Below are positions 26,593-35,453 of a stretch of DNA of 59,451 nt, piece by piece (within the stretch, counting starts at the first letter, position 1; each line of letters opens with the position of its first letter). The position numbers and the translations under genes were made by a program. The notes beneath the pieces were generated by a model, which saw nothing but the letters and a program-made list of their open reading frames with translations, ran no database searches and was not told the DNA's origin. The DNA is from Candidatus Thorarchaeota archaeon SMTZ1-45. Lineage in GTDB: Archaea; Asgardarchaeota; Thorarchaeia; Thorarchaeales; Thorarchaeaceae. The stretch lies in NCBI GenBank assembly GCA_001563335.1, contig LRSL01000015.1, forward strand, positions 1 through 59,451, read 5' to 3'.

Positions 26593-28794
26593 TTGAGCAC
26601 TCTCAGGGAATTAGAACTCCAGCAGGTTGCACCTCGTCTGTTGGAGTTGCTCAGACAGCAAGGACTTGCCACACTCACTAGATTTCAGTCCATTTCAGTG
26701 CAGCAAGGGATTATGAGAGGGAATAGTCAGCTCCTTGTTACATACGATTATGATGAAGCATACATGATAGGAGAGATTGCACTCCTCAATCGAGTTGCGT
26801 CGGACCATAATGCACGAGCGTTGGTCCTTTGTCCCAACCCCCATCAAGCTGAGAAACGATTTCGTTCCTTGAGTCAGAAGTGTCGCCGTCTCGGTATCGA
26901 AGCTTCCGAGATTATTAGGAGAAGGAAAGCAATTAGAGAGGGTGCTGGTTCTGGTAGAGTTGTAATCACGACCTATACTTCGCTTGATATTGCATCACGG
27001 ATTAAGCCTGATATTCTGGATAGAGTAGTCTATGTGTTGATTGACCGGCTTGATTTGATCGGACAACCAAGAATTGGAGAACGGCTTGAAACGGTGCTAG
27101 TCACGTTGTTAAGTCACACAGGTATTCAATATGCAGCGATTTGTCCTCCTCTGGAAGACTTAGATGAGCTTGGTAAATGGTTGAGTGCAAAGATTATAGA
27201 AGATCCAAAGAAAGATGTAAAACTGATATTTAGTGTGAAAACCTTTGAAGACTCAGAAGACTCGCTTTCAGACTTGACAGAGTATGTCACGTACCGACAA
27301 GGTCAGGTGATGATCTTATGTGCCAATATAATCACCTGCGAAGATTTAGCACTTCAGCTTGCAGGCATTCGAACAGGGAATAAAGCAGCGGCTCTTGATA
27401 TGAGATTATCACCAGAGCATAGAGATGATCTTAGACTTCTCTCACGTGAAATTGGTGAAAAATATGTTCAATGTGAAACAACTTTGAATCTAAGCAAGGC
27501 ACTATCAAAAGGAGTTGCCTTCATTCATGAAGGGGTTGCAAGGACTCAGAGAAGAACGATTTCGCAAGCTTGGGAGGATGGTCTATTACCAGTTATTATA
27601 ATGCCCACGCGATTTGCAATTGCTAGTGGGTTGAGAGGGACAGTTATCTTCCTGATGGGTGTATTTATGCAAGAGTTTGGCAGGGAGGTATCTCAAGAGG
27701 AATCAGTCAGCATGCTGACTGAGTGGCAATTAAGTGATGTTCTAGAAGCTGCTGGGCGAAGAGGGATTGATAATGAAGCGTTTGGAATTGTCGTGGTCGA
27801 TAATGAGTCTGAAAGAATACGCGTGATAGGAAAATACTTCGAAAAAGACCAACAGGGGAATCTAAAACCAAGATTGGGTGAAGTGGACAGTTTAATGGAT
27901 GAAACTGAGAATGTTCAAGACTTGGTGTTGCGACAGCTGTGTGGCAAGTCCAAGAAAGATGAAGACCCATTTTCAGTAATAGATCGAACATTCTGGGGAA
28001 GCAGTAAAACTGTAACAGATATTCGTCAAGCTGAAAATCAAGATAATAAATCCGTAGAGAAACTACTCACACTTCGTTCTACAAGGTCTACATTCTCCCG
28101 AGCCAAAGAAATACCTGATTCAAGTGTAAAGTTTGTATCAGTCAGACCAGACAAGATTGAAGGGTTGGTGCATAGCGGTAGTAGAGAGATTTGGCACTAT
28201 ACAACGCTGAGAGCAAAAGATGGTGTTTCATGCTCTTGTGAATCATGGAAATACCAAGGCGTCAGGAAACACAGACTCTGTAAACATCTCATAAAATTTG
28301 CAAGATTTGCACTCAATGAGAAAGACACGAAACCCTATGCCGCAGGTGTGATTATGCAAGCTCTTCGTGGACTTGAGGTCTATGATGAGCTAGAAGCTGA
28401 TCGCCTCATAATTCGTGATAGAGGTGGTGCACGTTGTACAGAATTGGGCAAAGATGTTGCTGTTCTTGGTGTGCCAGTCAAAGACGCAAAGAAAGTAATG
28501 AGAGCAATTGCTGATAAGACAAGTGACTTGAAGACAATATTGCGGAATGTTGTTTTGATCCGAACAACTATTCCAAGGGAAGTTGTGGATCGTGTCTTGA
28601 GTAAGCTGCCTGCAAAGACTGTTGAGGAAATTGTATGTCAAGATGATATGCCAGGCATTGTAGAGAATTGTTTGGAGGAGCTTGAATATATCAACTCAAT
28701 CCTGTTGAAACTATTACACTCCAAGCATGCCGCTAGAAAGGACAGTGAGAAACTCGAAGATAGTCTACTTCTGATTCTACAGTCGATGAGGTAA
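26593..28794 (+). CDS. ATPase-dead Ski2/Hel308-like protein with SWIM zinc finger
   Basis: 733 residues laid out like a Ski2-type helicase: a Q-motif-like LTRFQSISVQQG, RALVLCPNPHQ (motif Ia), VVITTYTSLD (Ib), and LPVIIMPTRFAIASGLRG (IV-V). The Walker A position reads LLVTYDYDEAYM with no GKT. The DExH position reads LIDRLD. Motif VI reads EAAGRRGID. A C-terminal SWIM finger CSCESW...CKH is intact near residues 545-565. ATP hydrolysis is unlikely. A scaffold or nucleic-acid-binding role is inferred. The start is TTG 26593, with GGAG about 10 nt upstream. It resembles, distantly, the 47033-49687 helicase. Confidence 0.75.
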   Translation: MSTLRELELQQVAPRLLELLRQQGLATLTRFQSISVQQGIMRGNSQLLVTYDYDEAYMIGEIALLNRVASDHNARALVLCPNPHQAEKRFRSLSQKCRRLGIEASEIIRRRKAIREGAGSGRVVITTYTSLDIASRIKPDILDRVVYVLIDRLDLIGQPRIGERLETVLVTLLSHTGIQYAAICPPLEDLDELGKWLSAKIIEDPKKDVKLIFSVKTFEDSEDSLSDLTEYVTYRQGQVMILCANIITCEDLALQLAGIRTGNKAAALDMRLSPEHRDDLRLLSREIGEKYVQCETTLNLSKALSKGVAFIHEGVARTQRRTISQAWEDGLLPVIIMPTRFAIASGLRGTVIFLMGVFMQEFGREVSQEESVSMLTEWQLSDVLEAAGRRGIDNEAFGIVVVDNESERIRVIGKYFEKDQQGNLKPRLGEVDSLMDETENVQDLVLRQLCGKSKKDEDPFSVIDRTFWGSSKTVTDIRQAENQDNKSVEKLLTLRSTRSTFSRAKEIPDSSVKFVSVRPDKIEGLVHSGSREIWHYTTLRAKDGVSCSCESWKYQGVRKHRLCKHLIKFARFALNEKDTKPYAAGVIMQALRGLEVYDELEADRLIIRDRGGARCTELGKDVAVLGVPVKDAKKVMRAIADKTSDLKTILRNVVLIRTTIPREVVDRVLSKLPAKTVEEIVCQDDMPGIVENCLEELEYINSILLKLLHSKHAARKDSEKLEDSLLLILQSMR

Positions 28795-28865
28795 CATTTT
28801 TACGTTAGTAGACTTGTGGCGGCTCAGAATTGGGACAATATGAAGTCCAATGTGGTGGTTGACCA

Positions 28866-30011
28866 ATGAAGTTGTTTGAACATGAGGCAAAAGACATCTT
28901 CCGAGCCTTCAATATGCCAACTCCTCCTGGAGGGGTGGCTAGAACTCCAAGAGAGGCAAAAGAACGTGCAGCAGAGGTTGGAAAACCTGTTGTTGTGAAG
29001 GCGATGGTACTTGCAGGTAAACGAGGAAAAGCTGGTGGTGTGAAATTTGCAGATACACCACAAGAGGCAGAAAAGTGTGCTGAAGAAATCCTGAAGATGC
29101 GTATTAACGACCTCCCAGTTGATGCGGTCTTAATTGAAGAGAAGTTAGACATCGAACAGGAAATCTATGCTGGGATTACCGTTGACAGGAATGAACGGAA
29201 GTATGTCGTAATTGGTAGTGCCTCAGGTGGTATGTCAATAGAAGAACTTGCTGAGGAAAGTCCAGAGAAGATAATCAAAATGCATGTGGATCCAAATCTG
29301 GGTTTCCAACCATTTGAAGCACGTCAAATGGCAATAGAAATGGGATTTAGGGGCAAGCATATCAATCAACTCGGAAGCTTCTTTCTGAAGCTGTGGGATA
29401 TCGTTGAAGCCTATGATGTTGAACTGACTGAGATTAATCCGTTAATTCTCACAAAGGATGGAAAGTTCTTTGCCGCAGATGCTAGATTGAATATCGATGA
29501 CAACTCGTTGTACAGACACAAGGAGATTATTGACAAGTTAATGCGTGAGCCTATTGAACAGAACGAGCGGGAAAGACTGGCCACAGAGAATGATATGGCC
29601 TACGTAGAACTTGACGGAAATATCGCATGCATATGCAATGGTGCAGGCTTGACTATGGCAACACTCGATGCAGTATCAGTCTATGGAGGAGAAGCAAGCA
29701 CATTTCTCGATCTGGGTGGTGGTGCGGATGCTGAGAGAGTCGAAAGAGGGATTGAAATTGCATTGATGTATCCAAAAGTAAAAGCAATCCTTGTCAACAT
29801 CATGGGGGGCATTACGAGATGTGACGAGGTGGCCAGGGGAATAGTGGCTGCAAGAAATGATGGCGATATCACGACTCCAATGGTAATCAGAATGGTCGGA
29901 ACTAATGAAGAGGAGGGTCAAGAGATCCTAAAGCAAGCGGGGATACCCTTCCTAAAGACTATGGAGGAGGCAGCCTCAAAAGTAGTTGAACTTGTGAAGG
30001 AGGTTGTTTAG
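28866..30011 (+). CDS. sucC: succinyl-CoA ligase (ADP-forming) beta subunit
   Basis: 381 residues. It has an N-terminal ATP-grasp domain (MKLFEHEAKDIFRAFNMPTP), VVVKAMVLAGKRGKAGGV, ELTEINPLI and an active-site region LDLGGGAD in the C-terminal CoA-ligase domain. It catalyses succinyl-CoA to succinate conversion in the TCA cycle together with the alpha subunit encoded immediately downstream (0 nt gap). GGTGG lies 8 nt before the ATG. Confidence 0.96.
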   Translation: MKLFEHEAKDIFRAFNMPTPPGGVARTPREAKERAAEVGKPVVVKAMVLAGKRGKAGGVKFADTPQEAEKCAEEILKMRINDLPVDAVLIEEKLDIEQEIYAGITVDRNERKYVVIGSASGGMSIEELAEESPEKIIKMHVDPNLGFQPFEARQMAIEMGFRGKHINQLGSFFLKLWDIVEAYDVELTEINPLILTKDGKFFAADARLNIDDNSLYRHKEIIDKLMREPIEQNERERLATENDMAYVELDGNIACICNGAGLTMATLDAVSVYGGEASTFLDLGGGADAERVERGIEIALMYPKVKAILVNIMGGITRCDEVARGIVAARNDGDITTPMVIRMVGTNEEEGQEILKQAGIPFLKTMEEAASKVVELVKEVV

Positions 30012-30881
30012 ATGGCGGTACTTGTTAACAATGATACCAAGGTAGTAGTTCAGGGGATTACTGGTACACAGGGAAAATATCACACCATATCCATGCTGAA
30101 ATATGGTACTATGATAGTCGCTGGGACATCGCCTGGTAAGTCTGGAGAAGAGGTCAATGGTGTACCTGTCTATGATAGCGTTTCCGAAGCAGTAAAGGCA
30201 GAAGATGCGAATGCATCGATAATCTTTGTTCCTGCACCTTTTGCGGGTGATGCTGCCCTTGAAGCAATAGCCGCAGACCTGAATCCTGTTGTGGTAATTA
30301 CTGAACATGTACCTGTAAAAGATGAAATTCGTGTCATTCACGCCGCAAAACAAAAGGGAATCACCATTATTGGTCCTAATACTCCAGGAATCATTACACC
30401 TAAGGCAAAACAAAAGGTTGGGATCATGCCCGGACATGTTTTCTCAGAAGGAGATGTCGGACTCATGTCGCGTAGTGGAACATTAACCTACGAGATCGCA
30501 GCAGGGATGACAAATGCAGGTATCGGGATTTCCACTGCTATAGGGCTTGGGGGTGATCCCTGTGTGGGGCTCACAACAATTGAAGCTGTTAGACTCTTTA
30601 GGAATGATAATGACACTAAAGCACTGGTCATTGTTGGAGAAATTGGTGGTGATGCAGAGGAGCGAGCTGCAGTGTATATACAAAAGGAATACGACCTACC
30701 TGTTGTCGGATTCATTGCTGGTAGGACCGCACCTCCTGGAAAACGAATGGGACACGCGGGTGCCATTATTAGTGGAAGTTCAGGGACTGCAGCTGCAAAA
30801 ATCAAGGCATTAAGTGACGCTGGAATTGCCGTGGCAGAGAAACCAAGTGATGTTGCCAGACTCCTTAGAGAAGCTCTGTAG
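30012..30881 (+). CDS. sucD: succinyl-CoA ligase alpha subunit
   Basis: 289 residues. It has an N-terminal CoA-binding Rossmann region (VVQGITGTQGKYH) and the phosphohistidine in the GHAGAI motif near residue 246, together with VGEIGGDAEE. It forms the heterotetramer with SucC. The stop of sucC is directly followed by this ATG, so the two are translationally coupled. Confidence 0.96.
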   Translation: MAVLVNNDTKVVVQGITGTQGKYHTISMLKYGTMIVAGTSPGKSGEEVNGVPVYDSVSEAVKAEDANASIIFVPAPFAGDAALEAIAADLNPVVVITEHVPVKDEIRVIHAAKQKGITIIGPNTPGIITPKAKQKVGIMPGHVFSEGDVGLMSRSGTLTYEIAAGMTNAGIGISTAIGLGGDPCVGLTTIEAVRLFRNDNDTKALVIVGEIGGDAEERAAVYIQKEYDLPVVGFIAGRTAPPGKRMGHAGAIISGSSGTAAAKIKALSDAGIAVAEKPSDVARLLREAL

Positions 30882-30918
30882 AGGAATCTATTGAGGCTTT
30901 TTGTGGAAAGAGCACAAG

Positions 30919-30927
30919 CTTTTAAAA
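30919..30927 (+). promoter_or_regulatory. TATA-like promoter element for the eL40 transcript
   Basis: CTTTTAAAA at 30919-30927 is a good archaeal box A and lies in the gap after sucD. It predicts a start near 30950 and a leader of about 50 nt before the eL40 ATG. The transcript may also include the tRNA-Val gene, for which I see no separate TATA box. Confidence 0.5.
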
Positions 30928-31002
30928 CACAACTCAGCTGGAAAGCCGAGCGGGTTAACTAGAAACTACTCTGTTTGCCCTCATTCATTAGAGGTCATAA
31001 TG

Positions 31003-31161
31003 ATGCCAGTAGCTGACATCGAAAAACGTAGATTAGCACAGCACTATCAGCTGTACAAGTCCATTTGCCGTTATTGTGGAGCAACTAATCCACTAAAGGC
31101 AAAGAAATGCAGAAAATGCAAAAACAAGGACATCAGACCAAAGAGGCGTCAGAAGAAGTAG
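31003..31161 (+). CDS. rpl40e: large ribosomal subunit protein eL40
   Basis: 52 residues, MPVADIEKRR then a zinc-binding CRYCGATN...CRKCKNK (two CxxC pairs) and a basic tail. This is the archaeal/eukaryotic eL40 without the ubiquitin fusion seen in eukaryotes. Two ATGs are adjacent (31000 and 31003). GAGGT ends 7 nt before the second, which I choose. It is followed after 25 nt by tRNA-Val. Confidence 0.95.
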   Translation: MPVADIEKRRLAQHYQLYKSICRYCGATNPLKAKKCRKCKNKDIRPKRRQKK

Positions 31162-31186
31162 TTCGTTGCTCCTATGGCAGGTAATT

Positions 31187-31294
31187 GGGCCGGTGGTCTA
31201 GCCTGGTTATGACGTCGCCTTCACACGGCGAAAATCGGGAGTGGATCATGACATATGTCAGATTCACCGAATTCGAATCTCCCCCGGCCCACCA
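31187..31294 (+). tRNA. tRNA-Val (anticodon CAC) with a 30-nt T-arm insertion
   Basis: Acceptor GGGCCGG (31187-31193) pairs with CCGGCCC (31284-31290), with A and encoded CCA at the end. The anticodon stem TCGCC/GGCGA holds loop TTCACAC with anticodon CAC at 31222-31224. The T-stem GGGAG (31237-31241) pairs with CTCCC (31279-31283), but 30 nt (31242-31271) separate GGGAG from the T-loop TTCGAAT. The insert folds as a hairpin (GGATC with GATTC, TGAC with GTCA). Removing it gives a normal 78-nt tRNA with CCA, so it is probably an archaeal intron at position 53/54. Confidence 0.9.
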
Positions 31295-31377
31295 TTGTTT
31301 CTTATTTCATAGCGTTAGAGTTATAACAAATACATTAGCCGTGGCATCAGAATGTGGAGCTAAAGAAATGATTCAGC

Positions 31378-31399
31378 TTCGAGTCTCGTCCGGCCACCA
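31378..31399 (+). repeat. isolated tRNA 3'-end fragment behind tRNA-Val
   Basis: TTCGAGTCTCGTCCGGCC plus ACCA resembles the T-loop-to-CCA end of a tRNA in the same orientation as tRNA-Val, with several mismatches and one missing base. No matching acceptor 5' strand was found upstream, so it is not a complete tRNA. It lies 84 nt after tRNA-Val and 30 nt before eL38. It is comparable to the seven fragments behind tRNA-Ala but encloses no gene. Confidence 0.6.
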
Positions 31400-31428
31400 C
31401 ACACAAACAACAAAAATGGTGTTTAGAA

Positions 31429-31644
31429 ATGCCAAAACAGATCTATGATGTCGACAAGTTTCTCGAGATGACAGAGGATGCTCAGGAGTGCCGTGTCAAG
31501 AGAGGCAAGGATCAAGTCAAGTTGAAGCTCCGAACCAGAAGTTACCTCTATACACTCATTGTTGATCCCCAGAAGGCAGAAGAGATACTCCAACAGGTCA
31601 AATGTCAAGTTGTCGAGGCACGATCTGGTGGCGGAGAAGCCTAA
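31429..31644 (+). CDS. rpl38e: large ribosomal subunit protein eL38
   Basis: 71 residues: MPKQIYDVDKFLEMT, then VKLKLRTRSYLYTLIV, matching eukaryotic eL38 and its archaeal counterparts over the full length. eL38 is patchily present in archaea and known in Asgard and some TACK lineages. GGTG lies 8 nt before the ATG. The gene ends overlapping the convergent beta-CASP gene by 4 nt. Confidence 0.9.
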   Translation: MPKQIYDVDKFLEMTEDAQECRVKRGKDQVKLKLRTRSYLYTLIVDPQKAEEILQQVKCQVVEARSGGGEA

Positions 31645-32906
31645 ATCTCGATAGACTCATTTATTTCTGGAACATGAGCTACACATTTTCGTTTTTCTAA
31701 TCTCTCAGCGAGCGCGTCGCACGACTCGGACTCACCATGAACAATATAGAATTCTGGCTCACCTGGTATCTTCAGAAGCATGTCCAGCATGCCCCTTGAA
31801 TCAGAGTGTGATGATAGATGATGCTGACGGACATCAGCAGTCACTTCAAACAGGCGTCCACCAACAGTTACTTTTCTTTTGGCAAGGAGTTCTTCTCCAG
31901 GTGTTCCAGGGATCTGGAAACTGACTAGTACAATAGAGTTGTTTGGATTGTCATGAACCATCTTGAAGTAGAGGTGTGATGCACCGCCCTTGAGCATTCC
32001 AGCAGGGGAGATTATCACTCCACCATTCTTGACTGCATTTGTACGGTCTCGATTGTCGTTTATGATGTGCGTGCGTCCAACAGCACGTTGGAATGCTTGA
32101 GGACTCTGTAGGTATTCTGGGTGCTTCACAAGCACATCGTTCACAGCTCGAGCCAGTCCATCTAAGTAAATGGGGTATTTGTATGGTAAACCGTGTTTCT
32201 CAAGAATACACATTATCTCTTGGCTTCGACCTACTGCAAAGGCAGGTATTAAGACAGTGCCACCTCGTTCAAGCGTTTCAATCACTGAGTCCATCAGGGC
32301 GAGTTCAATCTCTTCTCGATTGGGGTTGGTTCTTCTCGCATATGTGCTCTCAGTTACAACGATATCATGTTTTGGAAGGTTCTTTCTTGCTCCAGGGTTG
32401 AGCTGAGACTCTGTTGCATTGAAGTCCCCGGTGAACAGGATTCTCTTTCCATTAACTCTAACGGATACCATAGAGCTTCCTGGGATGTGCCCTGCATTGA
32501 ATAGGGTCATCTCAAAGTGGTGTCCTAATGGAACTGTTTCTTCGTAAGCTGTTGCTTGACATTGCCGCTTGACAAGAGTAATGTCCTTACGTGAATAGGG
32601 CAAGGGACCCCTCGATATGTTATACATGTCACGAAGAAGTAGAGTACTCAGATCACGGGTGGCGGGTGTACAAAATAACGATGCCTCACTCTGCGAAAGG
32701 ATTCGTGGAATCCCACCGGAATGATCTAAATGAGAATGCGTGAGAGCCACGGCCTGCAACTCATCTGTAGGGACCATGTCTGGAAACGAGGGTGGCTCTG
32801 TAAACTTCACACCATAGTCAACTAAGACACTTTCGTTTCTATCTTCAACAAAGAATCCAGACCGACCAATCTCGCGACAAGAGCCTAGAAATGTGAGTTG
32901 TGACAT
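31641..32906 (-). CDS. beta-CASP metallo-beta-lactamase RNase (aCPSF2-like)
   Basis: 421 residues. It has the metal-binding THSHLDHSGG, the GHIPGSS histidine, FTGDFN aspartate, and beta-CASP motifs (VTESTYA, VLIPAFAVGRSQE, ISPAGMLKGG, SHSDSRG). There is no N-terminal KH domain, so it belongs to the aCPSF2 type, an RNA endonuclease or 5'-3' exonuclease. The KH-bearing aCPSF1 is encoded separately in this window. The ATG at 32906 stands in a divergent intergenic region shared with alba. Confidence 0.9.
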   Translation of the reverse strand: MSQLTFLGSCREIGRSGFFVEDRNESVLVDYGVKFTEPPSFPDMVPTDELQAVALTHSHLDHSGGIPRILSQSEASLFCTPATRDLSTLLLRDMYNISRGPLPYSRKDITLVKRQCQATAYEETVPLGHHFEMTLFNAGHIPGSSMVSVRVNGKRILFTGDFNATESQLNPGARKNLPKHDIVVTESTYARRTNPNREEIELALMDSVIETLERGGTVLIPAFAVGRSQEIMCILEKHGLPYKYPIYLDGLARAVNDVLVKHPEYLQSPQAFQRAVGRTHIINDNRDRTNAVKNGGVIISPAGMLKGGASHLYFKMVHDNPNNSIVLVSFQIPGTPGEELLAKRKVTVGGRLFEVTADVRQHHLSSHSDSRGMLDMLLKIPGEPEFYIVHGESESCDALAERLEKRKCVAHVPEINESIEI

Positions 32907-33097
32907 GTGTTGTTACTTCCTTTTCTCGAGCCAGCACGAAATCAAGAAAAAGGTTTGGCATGGGGCTTCCTTAGTTCCTTTTTAACAAACCGGAAAAATG
33001 ATGAATTAACATGTTTTAAACTCGAAACGAAATCTATATCAGATAAGGACCGCTTCTGTCCTGTGAATGGCCACAGTAGTAGGCGGAGAGACTTCGG

Positions 33098-33436
33098 GTG
33101 ACGGAGGAAAACACTGGCAAGAAGTCCAGCAGCAAGAAAGCCAACACGGAAGAGCTGCAGGACAGCGACAGCATGGATTGCATCTTAGTTGGCAACAAGA
33201 ATGTGATGTCTTATGTTCTAGCCTGTGTGACCTTGTTTAACAAGGGAGCAGAGGAGGTTGTCATCAAAGCAAGAGGGAGGCTAATTAGCCGAGCCGTGGA
33301 TGTTGCTGAAATTACTCGTCACAGGTTTATATCTGACCTCACGGTGAAGAGCATAGAAATCGGTACTACCACTGTTCAGACGGACAAAGGTAGCGACCTC
33401 AACGTATCGACAATTGACATCACGTTGACAAGGTAG
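33098..33436 (+). CDS. albA: Alba chromatin / RNA-binding protein
   Basis: 112 residues. An unusually long acidic and Lys/Ser-rich N-terminal tail (about 25 residues) precedes the Alba fold: [41 protein letters not shown] and a C-terminal beta strand. It binds DNA and RNA. The start is GTG 33098 with GGAG about 9 nt upstream. TTTTAAA at 33014-33020 is a likely TATA box. Confidence 0.93.
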   Translation: MTEENTGKKSSSKKANTEELQDSDSMDCILVGNKNVMSYVLACVTLFNKGAEEVVIKARGRLISRAVDVAEITRHRFISDLTVKSIEIGTTTVQTDKGSDLNVSTIDITLTR

Positions 33437-33507
33437 CTGAGTGTTCTGTTGATTCTCGCCCGAAGCCCAGTCTTCTCGGAGCCTTCGAGATTGGCGAGGA
33501 TTGACAA

Positions 33508-34101
33508 ATGCGACTACCTGTATGTAACTTCGATCTTGAATCGGATATGTTGTGTACAAGTTGTCAGGCAAAGCTTGACCGCGGAGAGATTACAACTTTT
33601 GATATTGAATTTAGCAAATGGATGCTAGAGAAGGAGAAAGAACATCCAAATCTAGAAGATCTCACTCTCCTACGAGCAACTAGAATAGAAAGTCGTCTAA
33701 TTCTTATCGTGAAACCAAAAGGAAAGGATCTTCTTCTTGCTGAAGAAACGCTCATGAACGAGCTCGAAGAAAGATTTAGAGAAGTAATGATTTTTGAAGG
33801 TCCCGCCAAACTGAGACGGGTCATTCGAGAGTTCATTGCTCCAGCAATTGAGGTGGGAGTCAATAGTCTGTATCTTCCTGATGGGTCAAAAGAGAGTATT
33901 GTGATGCTTCGTAAAGAAGATCGTGAGAGAATCAAATATTCAGTTGGTGAGCTCAGATCTATTGTGTCTGCAATCATGAATGAATCAGTTCTTTTTGAAT
34001 TTCAGAAAGACAGATTGAAGCCAGACCTTGAGGATGAGGCGCCTGATGAATTTGAACAGCGGATGGAGGAAATGAGTCAACGAAGGTCTAGACGACGATG
34101 A
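33508..34101 (+). CDS. KH-type RNA-binding protein with N-terminal Cys cluster (NusA-like)
   Basis: 197 residues. The N-terminus carries C-x(n)-CxxC in CNFDLESDMLCTSCQAKL, likely a metal site. A region of mixed helices and strands follows, with a KH-like GPAKLRRVIREFIAPAIEVGV and a basic C-terminus (SQRRSRRR). It matches a conserved archaeal family often annotated as NusA-like or KH-domain transcription factor. The precise role is not established. It ends 2 nt before the convergent truD. Confidence 0.6.
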   Translation: MRLPVCNFDLESDMLCTSCQAKLDRGEITTFDIEFSKWMLEKEKEHPNLEDLTLLRATRIESRLILIVKPKGKDLLLAEETLMNELEERFREVMIFEGPAKLRRVIREFIAPAIEVGVNSLYLPDGSKESIVMLRKEDRERIKYSVGELRSIVSAIMNESVLFEFQKDRLKPDLEDEAPDEFEQRMEEMSQRRSRRR

Positions 34102-34102
34102 T

Positions 34103-35443
34103 TCAGACACGGTTTATTGGATGATTCTTCATGATCTCTCGCATCACTACTGTAGCGTAAGACCCTTTCCGAAGGGAGAATCGCATCAACAGACCCTCAT
34201 CTGAACATGAACTTTCTAAATCTGGTAATCTTATGGATGCAAGATGCAATCCCCCGGGTGAATCCAATGATTTCATCTTTGCATTTCTGAAATCAGCAAG
34301 TTCGATTTCCTCATCTATCAGAATCTGCCTGATGAAATCAGATTGCTGAGTAGGTGGCATTCTTGTCGAGTACCCTAGAATTGGCAAAGCAAGTCCATAC
34401 TCCTCTGATTCTACCTGCTGGCATCTTTCTTCTAGCGTAGATTCTGTTACATAGAGCCAAGTATCCCGACCAGAATGTGGTTCATCAAGTTTGATGAGAA
34501 AGTCACCAACTTCTGGAGTATTAACTGATAATCCCTCTTTCGCACGTTTACTGAGGATGCGATTGAAAAGGTAAGATTGGAATGCATGTACTTGTAGAGT
34601 CAAAATTCTTGGGGTTATTTTTTCAACCGCTCTTTGATAGTCATTAGGATGTTTCATGAGTTCTTTCAAAACAATCTTCTCGTAGCCCATGTCCTCAGGA
34701 AGAGATTCAATCATCTTTGGAGTGGGGAGAAGGTTCTCGGATAGCTCTAATCTAATGTTGGTTAACTCTTCAGATTCATATTCACTTGTAGTTGTGAGTA
34801 TGGCGCGAATAGCCCTTTCAAAGTCCCGTTTTATCAACGCCTTTCCTACAAGATGTGTATTTGGTCTAACAATACCAAATCTCTGAACTCCAAAGTAATT
34901 CAGAAGAGGTGTTTCATGAAGTTGATTTACCGACTCTATTGCACGCTTACAATCTGGAGTTATATCCCTGAGGAGAATCGTAAATCTGTTACCCCAGAGA
35001 TCACCAATCCGGACCGGATGCCTTGTATAGTGAATATCACGGATATTAATCCGACTAAGCCTTAGTGTGAGTAGTGATTCAGCAACCTTTGCAGGAACAC
35101 TCATTGATTGAACAGTAATAGCACGTTTGTCCTTGAGACCCGCATAGGTGATGTGGTTCCTAGAGATTCTGAGTGATGAAGCTAAAATGTTGGCGACACC
35201 CATGGTTGAGAGGCCCATTTTCTGAAGTGTGAATGTGACATATCTATCCGATTTCCCTTCCACCGTGAGCGGTATTTCATTCAACTCAGACCATTCATGC
35301 ATGCAAAGAATCGTCCCATCAGCTAAGATTTCTTCTACAACAAAGTCCTCGAATCGTGTCTTCAGCTTACCTTCGATACCTGGAAAATCGGTTGAATAGA
35401 GTTCCATTCCTAATGTTTTTTCAAGAGGATGGGCATCAATCAT
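34103..35443 (-). CDS. truD: tRNA pseudouridine synthase D
   Basis: About 446 residues. The TruD active-site motif is visible as ITYAGLKDKRAITVQ (catalytic Asp in KD), followed by NRFTILLRDI and YFGVQRFG. The C-terminal half contains the TRUD insertion typical of archaeal members. It makes pseudouridine 13 in tRNA. ATG 35443 is preferred, since starting at 35473 would overlap pth2; GTGA lies upstream of this ATG. It sits 10 nt downstream of pth2. Confidence 0.92.
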   Translation of the reverse strand: MIDAHPLEKTLGMELYSTDFPGIEGKLKTRFEDFVVEEILADGTILCMHEWSELNEIPLTVEGKSDRYVTFTLQKMGLSTMGVANILASSLRISRNHITYAGLKDKRAITVQSMSVPAKVAESLLTLRLSRINIRDIHYTRHPVRIGDLWGNRFTILLRDITPDCKRAIESVNQLHETPLLNYFGVQRFGIVRPNTHLVGKALIKRDFERAIRAILTTTSEYESEELTNIRLELSENLLPTPKMIESLPEDMGYEKIVLKELMKHPNDYQRAVEKITPRILTLQVHAFQSYLFNRILSKRAKEGLSVNTPEVGDFLIKLDEPHSGRDTWLYVTESTLEERCQQVESEEYGLALPILGYSTRMPPTQQSDFIRQILIDEEIELADFRNAKMKSLDSPGGLHLASIRLPDLESSCSDEGLLMRFSLRKGSYATVVMREIMKNHPINRV

Positions 35444-35453
35444 TTTGCTCACT

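Noticed and set aside
31295..31399. Second complete tRNA behind tRNA-Val
   Set aside because: Only the T-loop-to-CCA end is recognisable. No acceptor 5' strand, D-arm or anticodon stem could be matched in this interval.
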